DNA of 54,635 nucleotides, from the NCBI GenBank assembly GCA_009937615.1, contig JAACFB010000024.1:1-54635 (forward strand). The letters run 5' to 3'. The first letter of the stretch is position 1; each line of letters begins with the position of its first letter. Below the pieces are notes generated by a model, which saw nothing but the letters and a program-made list of their open reading frames with translations, had not been told where the DNA came from and made no database searches. The stretch is from Gammaproteobacteria bacterium. Its GTDB lineage: Bacteria > Pseudomonadota > Gammaproteobacteria > Steroidobacterales > Woeseiaceae. A program made the position numbers and the translations under genes. Of the stretch, positions 1 through 9,800 are shown one piece after another.

Positions 1-237
1 ACCGACGAACGCAAGATGGAACGCCAGCTCATTGCCGACTACGAGAACACGGTTGCAGAGCTGCTCGAGACGCTGACCGAAGACAACCATGACCTCGCCG
101 TCAAGATCGCGTCGATCCCCGAACAGATTCGCGGCTATGGTCACGTCAAGGAAGAGCACATCGAGAAAGCGCGGACCTGCGAAGAGGATCTCCTTGGCGC
201 CTGGCGCTCGACCACAGGTACCAGGGCGGCCGCGTAG
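1..237 (+). CDS. Indolepyruvate:ferredoxin oxidoreductase family protein, C-terminal end (partial)
   Basis: This is the last 78 codons of a gene that begins before the window; frame 1 is open from the first base to the TAG at 235-237. The peptide contains RQLIADYENTV, an IASIPEQIRGYGHVKEEH-like segment and a basic tail, which I recognise as the extreme C-terminus of the large fused (about 1150-residue) indolepyruvate ferredoxin oxidoreductases. These cytoplasmic enzymes use thiamine diphosphate and iron-sulfur clusters to convert aryl-pyruvates to aryl-acetyl-CoA. The catalytic domains lie outside the window, so function rests on the tail alone. It fits the acyl-CoA catabolic theme of the following 18 kb, but it is on the opposite strand and convergent with the next gene. 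Confidence 0.72.
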   Translation, partial: TDERKMERQLIADYENTVAELLETLTEDNHDLAVKIASIPEQIRGYGHVKEEHIEKARTCEEDLLGAWRSTTGTRAAA

Positions 238-289
238 ATGTACTCGAGCACGTCAATGATCTGACGCCTGCGGACTAAGCCGCGGGACG

Positions 290-1624
290 CTAGAGCGTAT
301 TCTTGTAAATCACTCCGTCTTTCATGATCAGCCTGAAGTTAGTTGCAGGGTCGACCATGAGTTCGATGTCGTCCAGCGGGTTACCGTCGACGAGAATGAT
401 GTCAGCGTAGGCACCTTGCTCTATCACCCCGAGCGCACCCTCGGTGTACGGGTGCCGCAGGCCGCTGAGTTTCAGAAGCTCCGCATTCAGAGACGTTGCC
501 TGGCGAAGAATCTCGACATTGGAGAAATAGCGCGCCCTCGCCCTGAACTCCAACGGTTGCAACGCCTGCTTTGCTGGGGGGCCGAACAGGTCCGTGCCCC
601 AGGCGACCTTCACACCCAACTTGCCTGCCAGTTTCATGACGACATCCGAATCAGTATTGACCTGTCGCATCTTAGGCTCGGCCGGCGTTCCGACAATGTT
701 GAGCTCTTCCGGCGTCATCCCGAACAGGTAAGCCTGGGGAGAGAGCCAGATATCTTCCTTGGCCATTCGCTTCAAGGTTTTTTCGGTCAGGAACGGTCCG
801 TGTTCGATGGACTTGATACCGGCGTCGATGCACAGCTGCACCGCCGCGTCGGTGTAGGCGTGAGCGGCGACGTAGGTGCCCCAGTGTTCGGCCTCGACCA
901 CGATGGCTTTGAGTTCCTCGAGCGTGTACTGGGTCGTGTCGAGGGGGTCGAAATAGCTCGATACGCCGCCACCCGCCATGACCTTGATCTGGGTCGCGCC
1001 GGTGCGCAAAACCTCGCGCGCTGCTTTCTGAACCTCCGGCACGCCGTCGGCGACGAAGCCCCATCCGAAAAGCGTGGCTTTGTCGGGAATACCGGTGAAG
1101 TACGGTGACAGCTTCGCCGAACTGGTAGCCAGGTCGCCGTGACCGGAGGTCTGCGATATGAACGCGCCGCTCGGGAGAACCCTGGGACCCTTGACGAATC
1201 CCTGGTCTATTGCATCCTTCAGGCCGACGACGGGGCCACCGACGTCACGCACGGTCGTAAACCCCCGCAGGAGCATCGCCTCGGCGCCAGCAACGGCCTG
1301 GGCGCCGACATACGGCCAGGGCTTCTCGTAAATCGACAGGTGCGGCGCATCGTTGATCATCAGGTGCACATGGGAGTCGATCAGGCCGGGCATCAGCGTA
1401 CGCCCGCCACCGTCGATGATCCTCGCGTTGGCCGCTGCGAGCGGTTCCGTCGAGACTTCGGCAATGCGGTTGCCGACGACGAAGACGTTGGCGTTCTCGA
1501 TCAGTTCCTCGTTGACGCCATCGAATACGTTGACGTTTGTGAAAAGGATTGGAAAGTCGTCACCCAAAGCCTCCGTTGTTGATGCCGCGAATGCGAGAGC
1601 GAGAACAATCAGTCGAACACTCAT
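290..1624 (-). CDS. Exported metal-dependent amidohydrolase (imidazolonepropionase/prolidase-like)
   Basis: A 444-residue amidohydrolase-superfamily protein. The N-terminus (MSVRLIVLALAFAASTTEA) is a Sec signal peptide, so it should act in the periplasm. Metal and catalytic residues of the TIM barrel are in order: His85 and His87 in SHVHLM, Lys214 in QIKVMAGGG (the bridging, possibly carboxylated lysine), His255 in AAHAY, His275 in IEHG and Asp345 in WGTD. A beta-sandwich composed of both termini frames the barrel (LMPGLID; GAYADIILVDGNPLDD). Family members hydrolyse cyclic amides or X-Pro dipeptides; the substrate cannot be read from sequence. It follows the racemase gene by 97 bp and may have its own promoter. 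Confidence 0.88.
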   Translation of the reverse strand: MSVRLIVLALAFAASTTEALGDDFPILFTNVNVFDGVNEELIENANVFVVGNRIAEVSTEPLAAANARIIDGGGRTLMPGLIDSHVHLMINDAPHLSIYEKPWPYVGAQAVAGAEAMLLRGFTTVRDVGGPVVGLKDAIDQGFVKGPRVLPSGAFISQTSGHGDLATSSAKLSPYFTGIPDKATLFGWGFVADGVPEVQKAAREVLRTGATQIKVMAGGGVSSYFDPLDTTQYTLEELKAIVVEAEHWGTYVAAHAYTDAAVQLCIDAGIKSIEHGPFLTEKTLKRMAKEDIWLSPQAYLFGMTPEELNIVGTPAEPKMRQVNTDSDVVMKLAGKLGVKVAWGTDLFGPPAKQALQPLEFRARARYFSNVEILRQATSLNAELLKLSGLRHPYTEGALGVIEQGAYADIILVDGNPLDDIELMVDPATNFRLIMKDGVIYKNTL

Positions 1625-1721
1625 TTCTGGGACCTCTATATGTGGGAATCAGAGCTCAACAGTCAGAAGACATCTAACGTCGGGCATTTCCAGTGTAAGT
1701 CAATTCTCTGACGACGTCTGA

Positions 1722-2864
1722 CTAGGCGGCGGTTCGGGACCCGAGGAAACGTTCAATCTCGACCTCGCCAAGGCCCCATTCCGAGAGCGCCTTCTCATCG
1801 CCTTCGCCGGGCTCGGTGGGCGCCGATTGAATCTCTGACCGGGTTCTTGAAAAGCGCGGTGCCGGCGCCGGCTGCTCGATGCCGTCGACGTTGACAAATA
1901 CCTTGCGTGCTTCGTTATGCACATGGCGAGGAGCCTCGCCAAGCGACAACACAGGGGCCGCGCAGGAATCCGTACCTTCGAGGATATCGCTCCATTCGTC
2001 GCGCGTTTTCGAGCGGAACACCTCGGCGATGATGGCTTCCTGTTCGGGCCAGGCATCCTGCTTGTGTTGATCGGCCGCGTCGATGCTCGTGATTTCCAGT
2101 GCATCGAGCAGTGCCCTGTAGAAACGATTTTCAACGGCGCAGACGGCCACGTACTTGCCGTCACGGGTCTCATAGACTTTCACGAACGGCGCCCTGCCGT
2201 CGAGCATGTTGGCTTGCCGCTCATCCTGCCACATGCCGCCGGCCATCAGACCGTAGAACACGGTCAGCATCGAGGTGACCCCATCGACCATCGCGGCATC
2301 AACGACCTGGCCCTTGCCGGACTTGCTCGCTTCCAGCATCGCAGCCAGCATCCCCATGGCGAGATACACGCCACCTCCGCCAAAGTCGCCGATCAGGTTG
2401 AGTGGGATCGGCGGCGGCCGGTCCGCGTCGCCGATCGAGTGCAGAGCGCCGGCCAGGGCAATGTAGTTGGTATCGTGGCCAACAGAATCCGCCAGGGGGC
2501 CCTCCTGTCCGTATCCCGTCATGCGGCCATAGACCAGGCGCTCGTTCCTAGCCATGCACTCGGCAGGCCCGAGTCCCAGCCGCTCCATGACGCCCGGTCG
2601 AAAACCCTCGAATATCGCGTCGGCATCTTCACAGAGTCGCAGTACCAGATCGATGCCTTCCTTGCTTTTGAGATCCACCGCAACGGTTGGTCGGCTGCGG
2701 TTCATCAGGTTGTACCTGGCGGGCATCGGCACCCCGAGATCGTCAATCACGGGGCGGTCCAGCCGGATCAGCTGTGCGCCCATATCGGCGAGCAGCATTC
2801 CACAGAACTGGCCTGGCCCGATACCGGCAATTTCGACGATTTTGAACCCTGCTAGCGGACCCAT
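1722..2864 (-). CDS. Alpha-methylacyl-CoA racemase (CoA-transferase family III fold)
   Basis: A 380-residue CaiB/BaiF-fold protein whose active site matches alpha-methylacyl-CoA racemase rather than CoA transferase. His130 (VGHDTNY), Asp160 (LIGDFGGGG) and Glu245 (CAVENRFY) fall four residues after His126, Asp156 and Glu241 of the M. tuberculosis enzyme. The reaction interconverts (2R)- and (2S)-2-methylacyl-CoA, so that (2S)-specific acyl-CoA oxidation can proceed on isoprenoid or sterol side chains. The start MGPLAGFKIVEIAGIGPG matches the family N-terminus. It lies 83 bp downstream of the AraC gene. With dehydrogenases, a MaoC hydratase and an HSDL2-like SDR nearby, a role in methyl-branched acyl-CoA degradation is a reasonable inference. 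Confidence 0.9.
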   Translation of the reverse strand: MGPLAGFKIVEIAGIGPGQFCGMLLADMGAQLIRLDRPVIDDLGVPMPARYNLMNRSRPTVAVDLKSKEGIDLVLRLCEDADAIFEGFRPGVMERLGLGPAECMARNERLVYGRMTGYGQEGPLADSVGHDTNYIALAGALHSIGDADRPPPIPLNLIGDFGGGGVYLAMGMLAAMLEASKSGKGQVVDAAMVDGVTSMLTVFYGLMAGGMWQDERQANMLDGRAPFVKVYETRDGKYVAVCAVENRFYRALLDALEITSIDAADQHKQDAWPEQEAIIAEVFRSKTRDEWSDILEGTDSCAAPVLSLGEAPRHVHNEARKVFVNVDGIEQPAPAPRFSRTRSEIQSAPTEPGEGDEKALSEWGLGEVEIERFLGSRTAA

Positions 2865-2947
2865 CTGCCCTGTTCCCTGTTTCTACGGATTCCAGTGTAC
2901 GCCGCAGCGGCGAGCGAGCCCCGTCCAAACGGGTAAATCAACGGTCA

Positions 2948-4015
2948 CTATTTGACCGCGTAAATCTCTGCCTTGGACTTGTCGCGAAAATCGCTGGGCG
3001 ACTGACCGGTCCAGCGGTGAAAAGCCCGGGAGAAGTTACTGCAGTCGGAAAAACCCAGCAGGTAGGCCACCTCGCTGACCGAGATGTTTTGCTGCTGCAT
3101 GTATTGCTCAGCCAGCTTGCGCCGGGTCCGGTCCAGCAGCTGTTGGTAGGTCGTTCCCGAATCCGCGAGTCGATTGTGCAGCGTTCGCACGCTCATGTTG
3201 AGAGCGCTGGCGACCTTGGACTTGCTGCAGTCGCCTGAGGGCAGCAGTTCGATCAGCTTGGCATGCGCCTGCGCCACGACGTTGGCCCTGTCGAGGCGGG
3301 CGAGAAAATTGAGCACCGCTTCGTCGTTCTGGCGGGCGAGTTCCGCGTTAGCCGCCGGCAGGCGGGCGTCGAGGTCTGCCCGCGCAAAGCAAATCGCGTT
3401 GCGCTCCTGAGAGAAGCGCACATCAGACCCGAAATACTTGCGATACAGGTCCTGCGTTCCGGCTATCTCGGAACACACAAGTTCGACCGCGGCGGGGAAA
3501 TAGTCGGGCCGGTACATGAACCGGATTAGCTTGAGGACGGTCGCGATCTGGCCGTCGATCAGCACGCGACCGACGACCGAATCGGCATTCGGCAGCTGCG
3601 ACGGAAATACGAGTGCCGGATCCGTACCGCTCTCGTCAATCGATACCTTCCCCATCGTCGTAATGAAGGAATGATAGCGAACCCAGCGCTGGCAAAACGC
3701 ACGCAACGTGCTGCTCGACAGCAATGCGAAGCCGAGCGCATGAAACGTCGTCGGGTGTACGAAGTCCGAGAACCGCAAGCCGAAGCCCGGGTCTTCGGTG
3801 ATCTCTACGGCCTCGGCGACGATACGGCGGTGAACCGCAGGATCGAGGCGCGCCGTCGGGTCTTTGAGCCGGCCGAGGTCGACTCCATGCTTCTGCATCA
3901 CGCTAGCGGCATCGACACCATACGACTCCAGCGTCTGGTAAATTGCGATCGCAATTGGCCCATACGATGAATTCTGATGCAGTGCACTGGCCTCTATCAT
4001 GTCCCTCTCCGACAA
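2948..4015 (-). CDS. AraC-family transcriptional regulator (OruR/ArgR-like architecture)
   Basis: A 355-residue cytoplasmic regulator. Roughly residues 20-210 look like the arabinose-binding-type sensor domain found in OruR and other lipid- or amino-acid-responsive AraC proteins. The C-terminal hundred residues hold two helix-turn-helix motifs (SVRTLHNRLADSGTTY and SVSEVAYLLGFSDCSNFSRA) and the signature FHRWTGQSPSDFR. Its start is only 10 bp after the hydroxyisobutyrate dehydrogenase stop, so it is probably the last gene of the icmF operon and could feed back on it. The 83-bp gap to the racemase gene is a candidate target. The ligand is unknown. Confidence 0.9.
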   Translation of the reverse strand: MSERDMIEASALHQNSSYGPIAIAIYQTLESYGVDAASVMQKHGVDLGRLKDPTARLDPAVHRRIVAEAVEITEDPGFGLRFSDFVHPTTFHALGFALLSSSTLRAFCQRWVRYHSFITTMGKVSIDESGTDPALVFPSQLPNADSVVGRVLIDGQIATVLKLIRFMYRPDYFPAAVELVCSEIAGTQDLYRKYFGSDVRFSQERNAICFARADLDARLPAANAELARQNDEAVLNFLARLDRANVVAQAHAKLIELLPSGDCSKSKVASALNMSVRTLHNRLADSGTTYQQLLDRTRRKLAEQYMQQQNISVSEVAYLLGFSDCSNFSRAFHRWTGQSPSDFRDKSKAEIYAVK

Positions 4016-4025
4016 CGGAGCACTA

Positions 4026-4886
4026 TTATAGCAACCGCGCGATCAGGCTGGACGTGTCCCAGCGATTGCCGCCAAGGGCCTGAACTTCCTCGTAAAACCG
4101 GTCCACGAGCTCGGTCAATTCGAGTTTTGCGCCGTTGCGCGCTGCTTCCTCGAGCGCTATCGCCAAATCCTTGCGCATCCAGTCAACCGCGAAGCCGAAC
4201 TCGAATTCGCCGTTGATCATCGTTTCCCAGCGGTTTTCCATCTGCCAGGACTGGGCGGCGCCCCTCGAAATGGCCTCGATGACCTTTGGCACGTCGAGGT
4301 CGGCCTTTTTCGCAAAATGCAAAGCTTCGGCAAGACCCTGGACAACACCCGCGATACAGATCTGGTTGACCATCTTGGCCATCTGGCCATGACCCACCGG
4401 CCCGATCAGCGTAATCGCCTTGGCGTAGCTCTTCATGACCGGCTCGGCGCGAGCGAATACGTCGGCCTCACCACCCACCATGATCGCTAGCTGGCCGTTT
4501 TCCGCACCTGCCTGGCCGCCGGAAACCGGTGCGTCGAGAAAATCGACCGACTGCCGCGCGGCCGCCGCGGCAATGTCCCTCGCCAACGTTGCGGAGGCCG
4601 TCGTATGATCGACGACGATTGTCCCGGGTTCGGCGGCCGCGAGCACTCCGGCATCGCCGAGCATTATTTCCCGCACATCGTCGTCGTTACCGACGCAGCT
4701 GAAAACGATATCTTTGGCGCGAGCTGCTTCGGCAGGCGTCGCTGCCGCGCTCCCCGCGTATCGGGCGCACCAGTCGCCGGCCCTGGACGAGGTGCGGTTG
4801 AAAACCGTTACCTCGTGGCCCTGACCCGCGAGATGCCCGGCCATGGGAAAACCCATGACCCCGAGTCCAGCAAACCCAACGCGCAT
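4026..4886 (-). CDS. 3-hydroxyisobutyrate dehydrogenase family oxidoreductase
   Basis: A 286-residue beta-hydroxyacid dehydrogenase. The N-terminal Rossmann motif GLGVMGFPMAGHL is followed by VFNRT, where Arg after the second strand suggests NADP(H) preference. The substrate motif DAPVSGGQAGAENGQL and the catalytic lysine region GQMAKMVNQ are present. Family members oxidise 3-hydroxyisobutyrate to methylmalonate semialdehyde (valine pathway) or reduce tartronate or succinic semialdehyde. The gene starts 8 bp after the acyl-CoA dehydrogenase stop, in one operon with icmF. Since icmF handles isobutyryl-CoA, the valine-type reaction is the most economical guess, but sequence alone does not separate it from glyoxylate or tartronate semialdehyde reductase. 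Confidence 0.85.
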   Translation of the reverse strand: MRVGFAGLGVMGFPMAGHLAGQGHEVTVFNRTSSRAGDWCARYAGSAAATPAEAARAKDIVFSCVGNDDDVREIMLGDAGVLAAAEPGTIVVDHTTASATLARDIAAAAARQSVDFLDAPVSGGQAGAENGQLAIMVGGEADVFARAEPVMKSYAKAITLIGPVGHGQMAKMVNQICIAGVVQGLAEALHFAKKADLDVPKVIEAISRGAAQSWQMENRWETMINGEFEFGFAVDWMRKDLAIALEEAARNGAKLELTELVDRFYEEVQALGGNRWDTSSLIARLL

Positions 4887-4894
4887 ATCCGTGC

Positions 4895-6076
4895 TCAGGC
4901 CGCGTTCTTGTGCGACTTCTTTTGCGTCTTGCGCGGATCGAGGCCGATCGAGCGCGCGATGATTTCACGCATTATTTCGGACGTGCCGGCGTATATGCGG
5001 GATACCCGCGCATCCGTGTAACGCCGGCTGATCGGGTACTCGTCCATGTAGCCGGCGCCGCCGTGCAGCTGCACGCAGTCGTCGGTAACCCTGGCCTCGA
5101 CGTTGCTCGCATGCAGCTTGGCTTTGGCCGCGTCATCCGCTGTCAGCTTGCCGGCATTGTGCTGCATCACGCACTGGTCGACGAACGCCTGGGCGACATC
5201 GAGCTCGGTCCGCATATCCGCCATCATGAATCGGGTATTCTGAAAATCTGCAATTTTACGGCCGAACGCCTGGCGCTCGCTGATGTACTCCATCGTTTCG
5301 TCGAATGCTGCGTCAGCGTTGGCCAGGTAGCCAACACCTCCGATCAGGCGTTCCTCGGCGAGAAAGTGCATCAGATGGTAGAAGCCGCGATGCAGCTCGC
5401 CCAGCAAATTCTCTTTGGGCACCTTGACGTTGTTAAAGAAGAGTTCAGCTGTGTCCTGGCTCTTCATGCCCATCTTCTTCAGGTTCCTGCCACGCTCGAA
5501 CCCCCCCATGCCGCGTTCAACGACGAACAGACTGAGGCCGTGACGCGAATCCGGATCCGTGCGGGCAACGACAACGACCAGGTCGGCATTGATACCGTTC
5601 GAGATGTAGGTCTTGGATCCATTGAGAAGAAAGTGATCGCCCTTGTCCTCCGCGCGGGTACGAAGACCGGCGACGTCGCTGCCTGCTCCGGGCTCCGTGA
5701 TAGCAACCGCAAGAACATGTTCTCCGGTCACGCACTTCGGCAGCCAACGCTGTTTCTGCTCCTCGGTACCCAGCTCGCCTATGTACGGCCCGACAAGACG
5801 ACTGTGCAGCCAGAGGAAAAATCCATTGTCACCATGCCTTGCATTCTCCTCCAGAACAATCTGCTCGTAGCGGAAGTCTTGCACGCCTGCACCGCCGTAC
5901 TTCTCGTCGGCCCACATCAGTAACAGGCCCTGTTCGCCGGCCCGCAGGAACGCTTCGCGGTCAACGATTCCCTGCTCCCGCCACCGCTCGCGCTGCGGCT
6001 GGATCTCGTTGATGAAGAAGCTCCGCACCGAATCGCGGAATATCTCGTGTTCCTCTTCAAAAATAAGTCTGTCCAT
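4895..6076 (-). CDS. Acyl-CoA dehydrogenase, long- or branched-chain type
   Basis: A 393-residue FAD-dependent acyl-CoA dehydrogenase that introduces the alpha-beta double bond and passes electrons to electron-transfer flavoprotein. Signatures: ITEPGAGSDVAGLRTRA near residue 130, LNGSKTYISNG, the helix around AEERLIGGVGYL, and QLHGGAGYMDEYPISR. The usual medium-chain catalytic Glu in YEGTSEI is replaced (YAGTSEIM here), while AEERL offers the Glu at the helix-G position used by long-chain and isovaleryl-CoA dehydrogenases. That pattern favours long- or branched-chain substrates. The C-terminus has a Lys-rich tail. It sits 2 bp after the crotonase stop and 8 bp before the next gene, so it is co-transcribed with icmF. 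Confidence 0.9.
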   Translation of the reverse strand: MDRLIFEEEHEIFRDSVRSFFINEIQPQRERWREQGIVDREAFLRAGEQGLLLMWADEKYGGAGVQDFRYEQIVLEENARHGDNGFFLWLHSRLVGPYIGELGTEEQKQRWLPKCVTGEHVLAVAITEPGAGSDVAGLRTRAEDKGDHFLLNGSKTYISNGINADLVVVVARTDPDSRHGLSLFVVERGMGGFERGRNLKKMGMKSQDTAELFFNNVKVPKENLLGELHRGFYHLMHFLAEERLIGGVGYLANADAAFDETMEYISERQAFGRKIADFQNTRFMMADMRTELDVAQAFVDQCVMQHNAGKLTADDAAKAKLHASNVEARVTDDCVQLHGGAGYMDEYPISRRYTDARVSRIYAGTSEIMREIIARSIGLDPRKTQKKSHKNAA

Positions 6077-6078
6077 GA

Positions 6079-6852
6079 TTACCTGCCCTTGAACTTCGGC
6101 TCGCGTTTCTCGAAAAAAGCTGTCACACCCTCAATGCAATCCTCGCTGTCCCTGCACTGCTGCTGTAAATCGGCCTCGAGGTTAAAAGAACTGGCCCAGT
6201 CGTTATCCATCGCGAAGCGCATCGCTTTCTTGGTTGCCGCAAGGGACAGCGGCGCCCTTGCCGCAAGACTTTGCGCCCAATCCAGAGCGGCGTGCTGCAA
6301 GTCGGCAGCCGGAACGGCCTTGTTGACGAGGCCCAGCTCAACGCAGCGTTCTGCAGGAATGCGCTCGGATTCGATGCTGAGCTGGTACGCGCGGTGGTAC
6401 CCAAGCTGCCTGACGAGAATCCAGTTCAGACCGCCGTCCGGTACGAGTGAAATGGTTGTAAACGGCGACAGCAGGAACGCGTTATCCGCCATGATGACAA
6501 GATCGCATGACAGCGCGACCGACATCCCAATCCCCGCGGCAGAGCCCGGGATAGCTGCGATAACGGGCTTCGGCATGGCCGCAATCGCTGCAAAAATGGG
6601 CCGGTACTCGTACTGCAACTTGCCGGAAACCTTGCGGCCCTCGAACCCGGTTTTCAGGTCGGCGCCCGCACTGAACAACCGGCCTTCCCCGGTCAGCACG
6701 ACCGTGCGAACGGACTCATCGTCATGGGCCTGCTCGAGCGCGAGCTGGAGCGCGTGAGACAACTCGGTCGTAAATGAATTCATAGCCTCAGGCCGATTTA
6801 TCGTAATCAGCGCAACGGCATCCTGTCGTTCATACCTGACAATCTCGCTCAC
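6079..6852 (-). CDS. Enoyl-CoA hydratase/isomerase family protein (PaaG-like)
   Basis: A crotonase-fold protein of 257 residues. I chose the GTG at 6852 because an AAGGAG sequence lies 6 bases upstream and the icmF stop is 10 bp away; the ATG at 6894 would overlap icmF and add an unrelated N-terminus. The oxyanion-hole segment FSAGADLK and the second loop GSAAGIGMSVALSCDL are present. The two catalytic glutamates of true hydratases are not: the first position is Ser and the second is Thr (SPFTTISLVPDGG). An Asp in LVPDGG matches the acidic residue of PaaG-type isomerases. It is therefore more likely an isomerase than a hydratase. The substrate is unknown. Confidence 0.87.
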   Translation of the reverse strand: MSEIVRYERQDAVALITINRPEAMNSFTTELSHALQLALEQAHDDESVRTVVLTGEGRLFSAGADLKTGFEGRKVSGKLQYEYRPIFAAIAAMPKPVIAAIPGSAAGIGMSVALSCDLVIMADNAFLLSPFTTISLVPDGGLNWILVRQLGYHRAYQLSIESERIPAERCVELGLVNKAVPAADLQHAALDWAQSLAARAPLSLAATKKAMRFAMDNDWASSFNLEADLQQQCRDSEDCIEGVTAFFEKREPKFKGR

Positions 6853-6862
6853 AGGGGACTCC

Positions 6863-9800
6863 TTACATATTGCGGCGGTACTCGCCGCCGACATCGTACA
6901 GTGCCGCAGAGATCTGGCCCAGAGAACTGGACTTGACGGTCTCCATCAGCTCAGTGAATACGTTGCCACGCTCGCGCGCGACACTCTGCAGGCGGCTCGC
7001 GGCGGCTGGCGCTTCATCGGCGTGAGCCTTCCGGAATGCAGAAACCTGCATGATCTGCTCCCGCTTTTCCTCATCGGTGGAGCGAATCAGCTCGAGTTCA
7101 TGTACCTCATCCTCCAGCCCTTCTCTGGGCAGGTAGGTATTGACGCCGATCAGTGGCAACGAGCCGTCGTGTTTCTTGCGCTCGTAGTAAAGGCTCTCGT
7201 CCTGAATCTTGCCGCGCTGATACATGGTATCCATCGCCCCGAGGACCCCACCGCGCTCTGAAATGCGCTCAAATTCCTGGTACACGGCTTCTTCTACGAG
7301 ATCTGTGAGTTCGTTGATGATGAACGAGCCCTGCCAGGGATTTTCACAAAAATTCAGGCCGAGCTCCCTGGAGATAATCATCTGTATCGCGACCGCCCGT
7401 CGCACTGACTGTTCGGTCGGCGTCGTGATCGCCTCGTCAAACGCATTGGTATGCAGACTGTTGCAGTTGTCGAACATCGCATACAGGGCCTGCAGCGTCG
7501 TTCGAATATCGTTAAAGCTTATCTCCTGGGCATGCAGGCTTCTGCCCGATGTCTGGATGTGATACTTGAGCATTTGCGAACGGGCGCTCGAGCCATAACG
7601 CTCACGCATCGCGCGGGCCCAGATCCGCCGGGCCACGCGACCGATGACAGTGTATTCAGGATCCATGCCATTCGAGAAAAAGAAGCTCAGGTTCGGGGCA
7701 AAGTCATCGATGTCCATGCCACGAGCAAGGTAGTACTCGACGATCGTGAAGCCGTTCGCAAGCGTGAATGCGAGCTGGCTGATCGGGTTCGCTCCCGCCT
7801 CTGCGATGTGATAGCCGCTGATCGAGATGCTGTAGTAGTTGCGGACTTTATTGTCGATGAAGAACTGCTGCACATCACCCATCATCTTCATCGCAAATTC
7901 GGTCGAGAAGATGCAGGTGTTCTGCGCCTGGTCCTCCTTGAGTATGTCGGCCTGCACGGTGCCACGCACTGCAGCCAGCGTATCCTTGCGGATGCGCGAG
8001 TAGGTATCGCGATCGACGACTTTGTCTCCTGATATCCCGAGCAGTCCCAGACCGAGCCCGTCATGGCCATTCGGCAGGTCACCCCCGTAACACGGCCGCT
8101 CCCGCCCTTCGAAATACCGATCTATTTTTTCGACGGCCTTGTCCCACGCACCGCTCTCGCGCAAATACTTCTCGACCTGCTGGTCGATGGCCGTGTTCAT
8201 AAAAAAGGCCAGGATAATAGGCGCCGGCCCGTTGATCGTCATGGATACCGATGTGCTCGGGTCGCACAGATCGAATCCCGAGTACAGCTTTTTCATGTCG
8301 TCGACCGTCGCAATCGACACACCGGAGTTGCCGACCTTGCCAAAGATATCAGGCCGCTCATGGGGGTCTTCGCCATAGAGCGTTACCGAGTCGAAAGCGG
8401 TCGACAGGCGGGCGGCTTCCTGGCCAACCGACAGATAGTGAAAACGGCGGTTCGTCCGTTCCGGGGTGCCCTCGCCCGCGAACATGCGCGTCGGATCCTC
8501 GCCCGGGCGTCGATACGGGTACACGCCGCCCGTATACGGGTAAGCCCCAGGCAGGTTTTCTAACGACAGAAACCGCAGCTGCTCGCCCCAATCCGTAAAT
8601 TCAGGCGCCGCGATTTTCGGAATTTTCTGATGCGAGAGGCTTTCGCGGTAGTTGCTGCCCGTGATTTCGCGGCCGCGCACCGAATACGCGAAGTGCTCCG
8701 TGCGCACGGCCGCCTTGCGCTCCGGCCAGGCGCTGAGCAAATCGATCGACTCCGACGACAACTCGGCGAGCGTCTCCTGGTAACGCTGCCGCAGCGTCAG
8801 CAAGCTGCGATCGTCACTGGCCGTCAGCGCGGCGGGCGGGTAGCCCTCGAACACGCCGGGCAGTTCCGGATCGTCAATGAGCACGAGCGCTTCGTAAAGG
8901 TGCTGCAGGCGGCTCGCCGCCTCGGCCTGGGCCAGGATCCGGGCGTTTACATCCCGCCCCTGCTCGGCAATCTCGGCGAGATAGCGGATTTTCGACCCCG
9001 GAATCATGGCCGTGGAGCGGGATTCCCTTAACGATGTATCGATGTCCGGCGCCCAGGCTTCGCTGTCGAGGCCGGCTTTGGCGGCCAGCCGCGAACAAAG
9101 CTGAACGAACATCCAGCTGATACCCGGGTCGTTGAATTGACTCGCAATCGTCGGGTAGACCGGGATATCGTCGTCGGCGGTATCGAAAGCGTTATGATTC
9201 CGCCTCCACTGTTTGCGAACATCGCGCAGCGCATCCTCGGCACCGCGCTTGTCGAACTTGTTGAGCACGACCAGGTCGGCGAAGTCGAGCATGTCGATCT
9301 TTTCCAGCTGACTGGCTGCGCCATACTCACTGGTCATCACATACAGCGAAAAGTCGACAAGGTCGACGATCTCACTATCGCTTTGACCGATGCCGGCGGT
9401 CTCGACGATGACGATGTCGAAACCCTGGGCCTTGAGGAACAGTATGTGATCACCCAGCATTTCACTCGTGGCAAGATGCTGGCGACGCGTTGCGATCGAA
9501 CGCATGAAGACGTTTTCGGAGCGCAGCGAGTTCATGCGGATGCGATCGCCCAGCAGCGCGCCGCCCGTGCGACGCCGCGTTGGGTCGACGGCGAGCACGG
9601 CAATCCGTTTTGACGGGAAGCTCGTCAGGAACCTGTTCAGTATTTCGTCGGTGACGCTGCTCTTGCCGGCGCCACCGGTGCCGGTAATGCCGATGACCGG
9701 AACCTGCCCTGCTTTCATGCGCCAGGCTTTGCGCAATGCGTCTAATCGCGCCGCGTCAAACTGGCCCTCCTCGATCGCCGAGATAACGCCTGCGATGCTA

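Noticed and set aside
1661..1723. AGTCAGA and TCTGACT inverted copies between the amidohydrolase and racemase genes
   Set aside because: The arms are only 7 bases and about 50 bases apart, and one lies across the racemase stop codon; likely chance.
1917..2855. 312-codon open frame antisense to the racemase
   Set aside because: The racemase keeps all catalytic residues over the same bases; the antisense product has the composition of a shadow frame and no ribosome site that convinces.
6853..6894. ATG start of the crotonase at 6894
   Set aside because: It overlaps icmF, has no ribosome site as good as the AAGGAG before the GTG at 6852, and adds a non-family leader.
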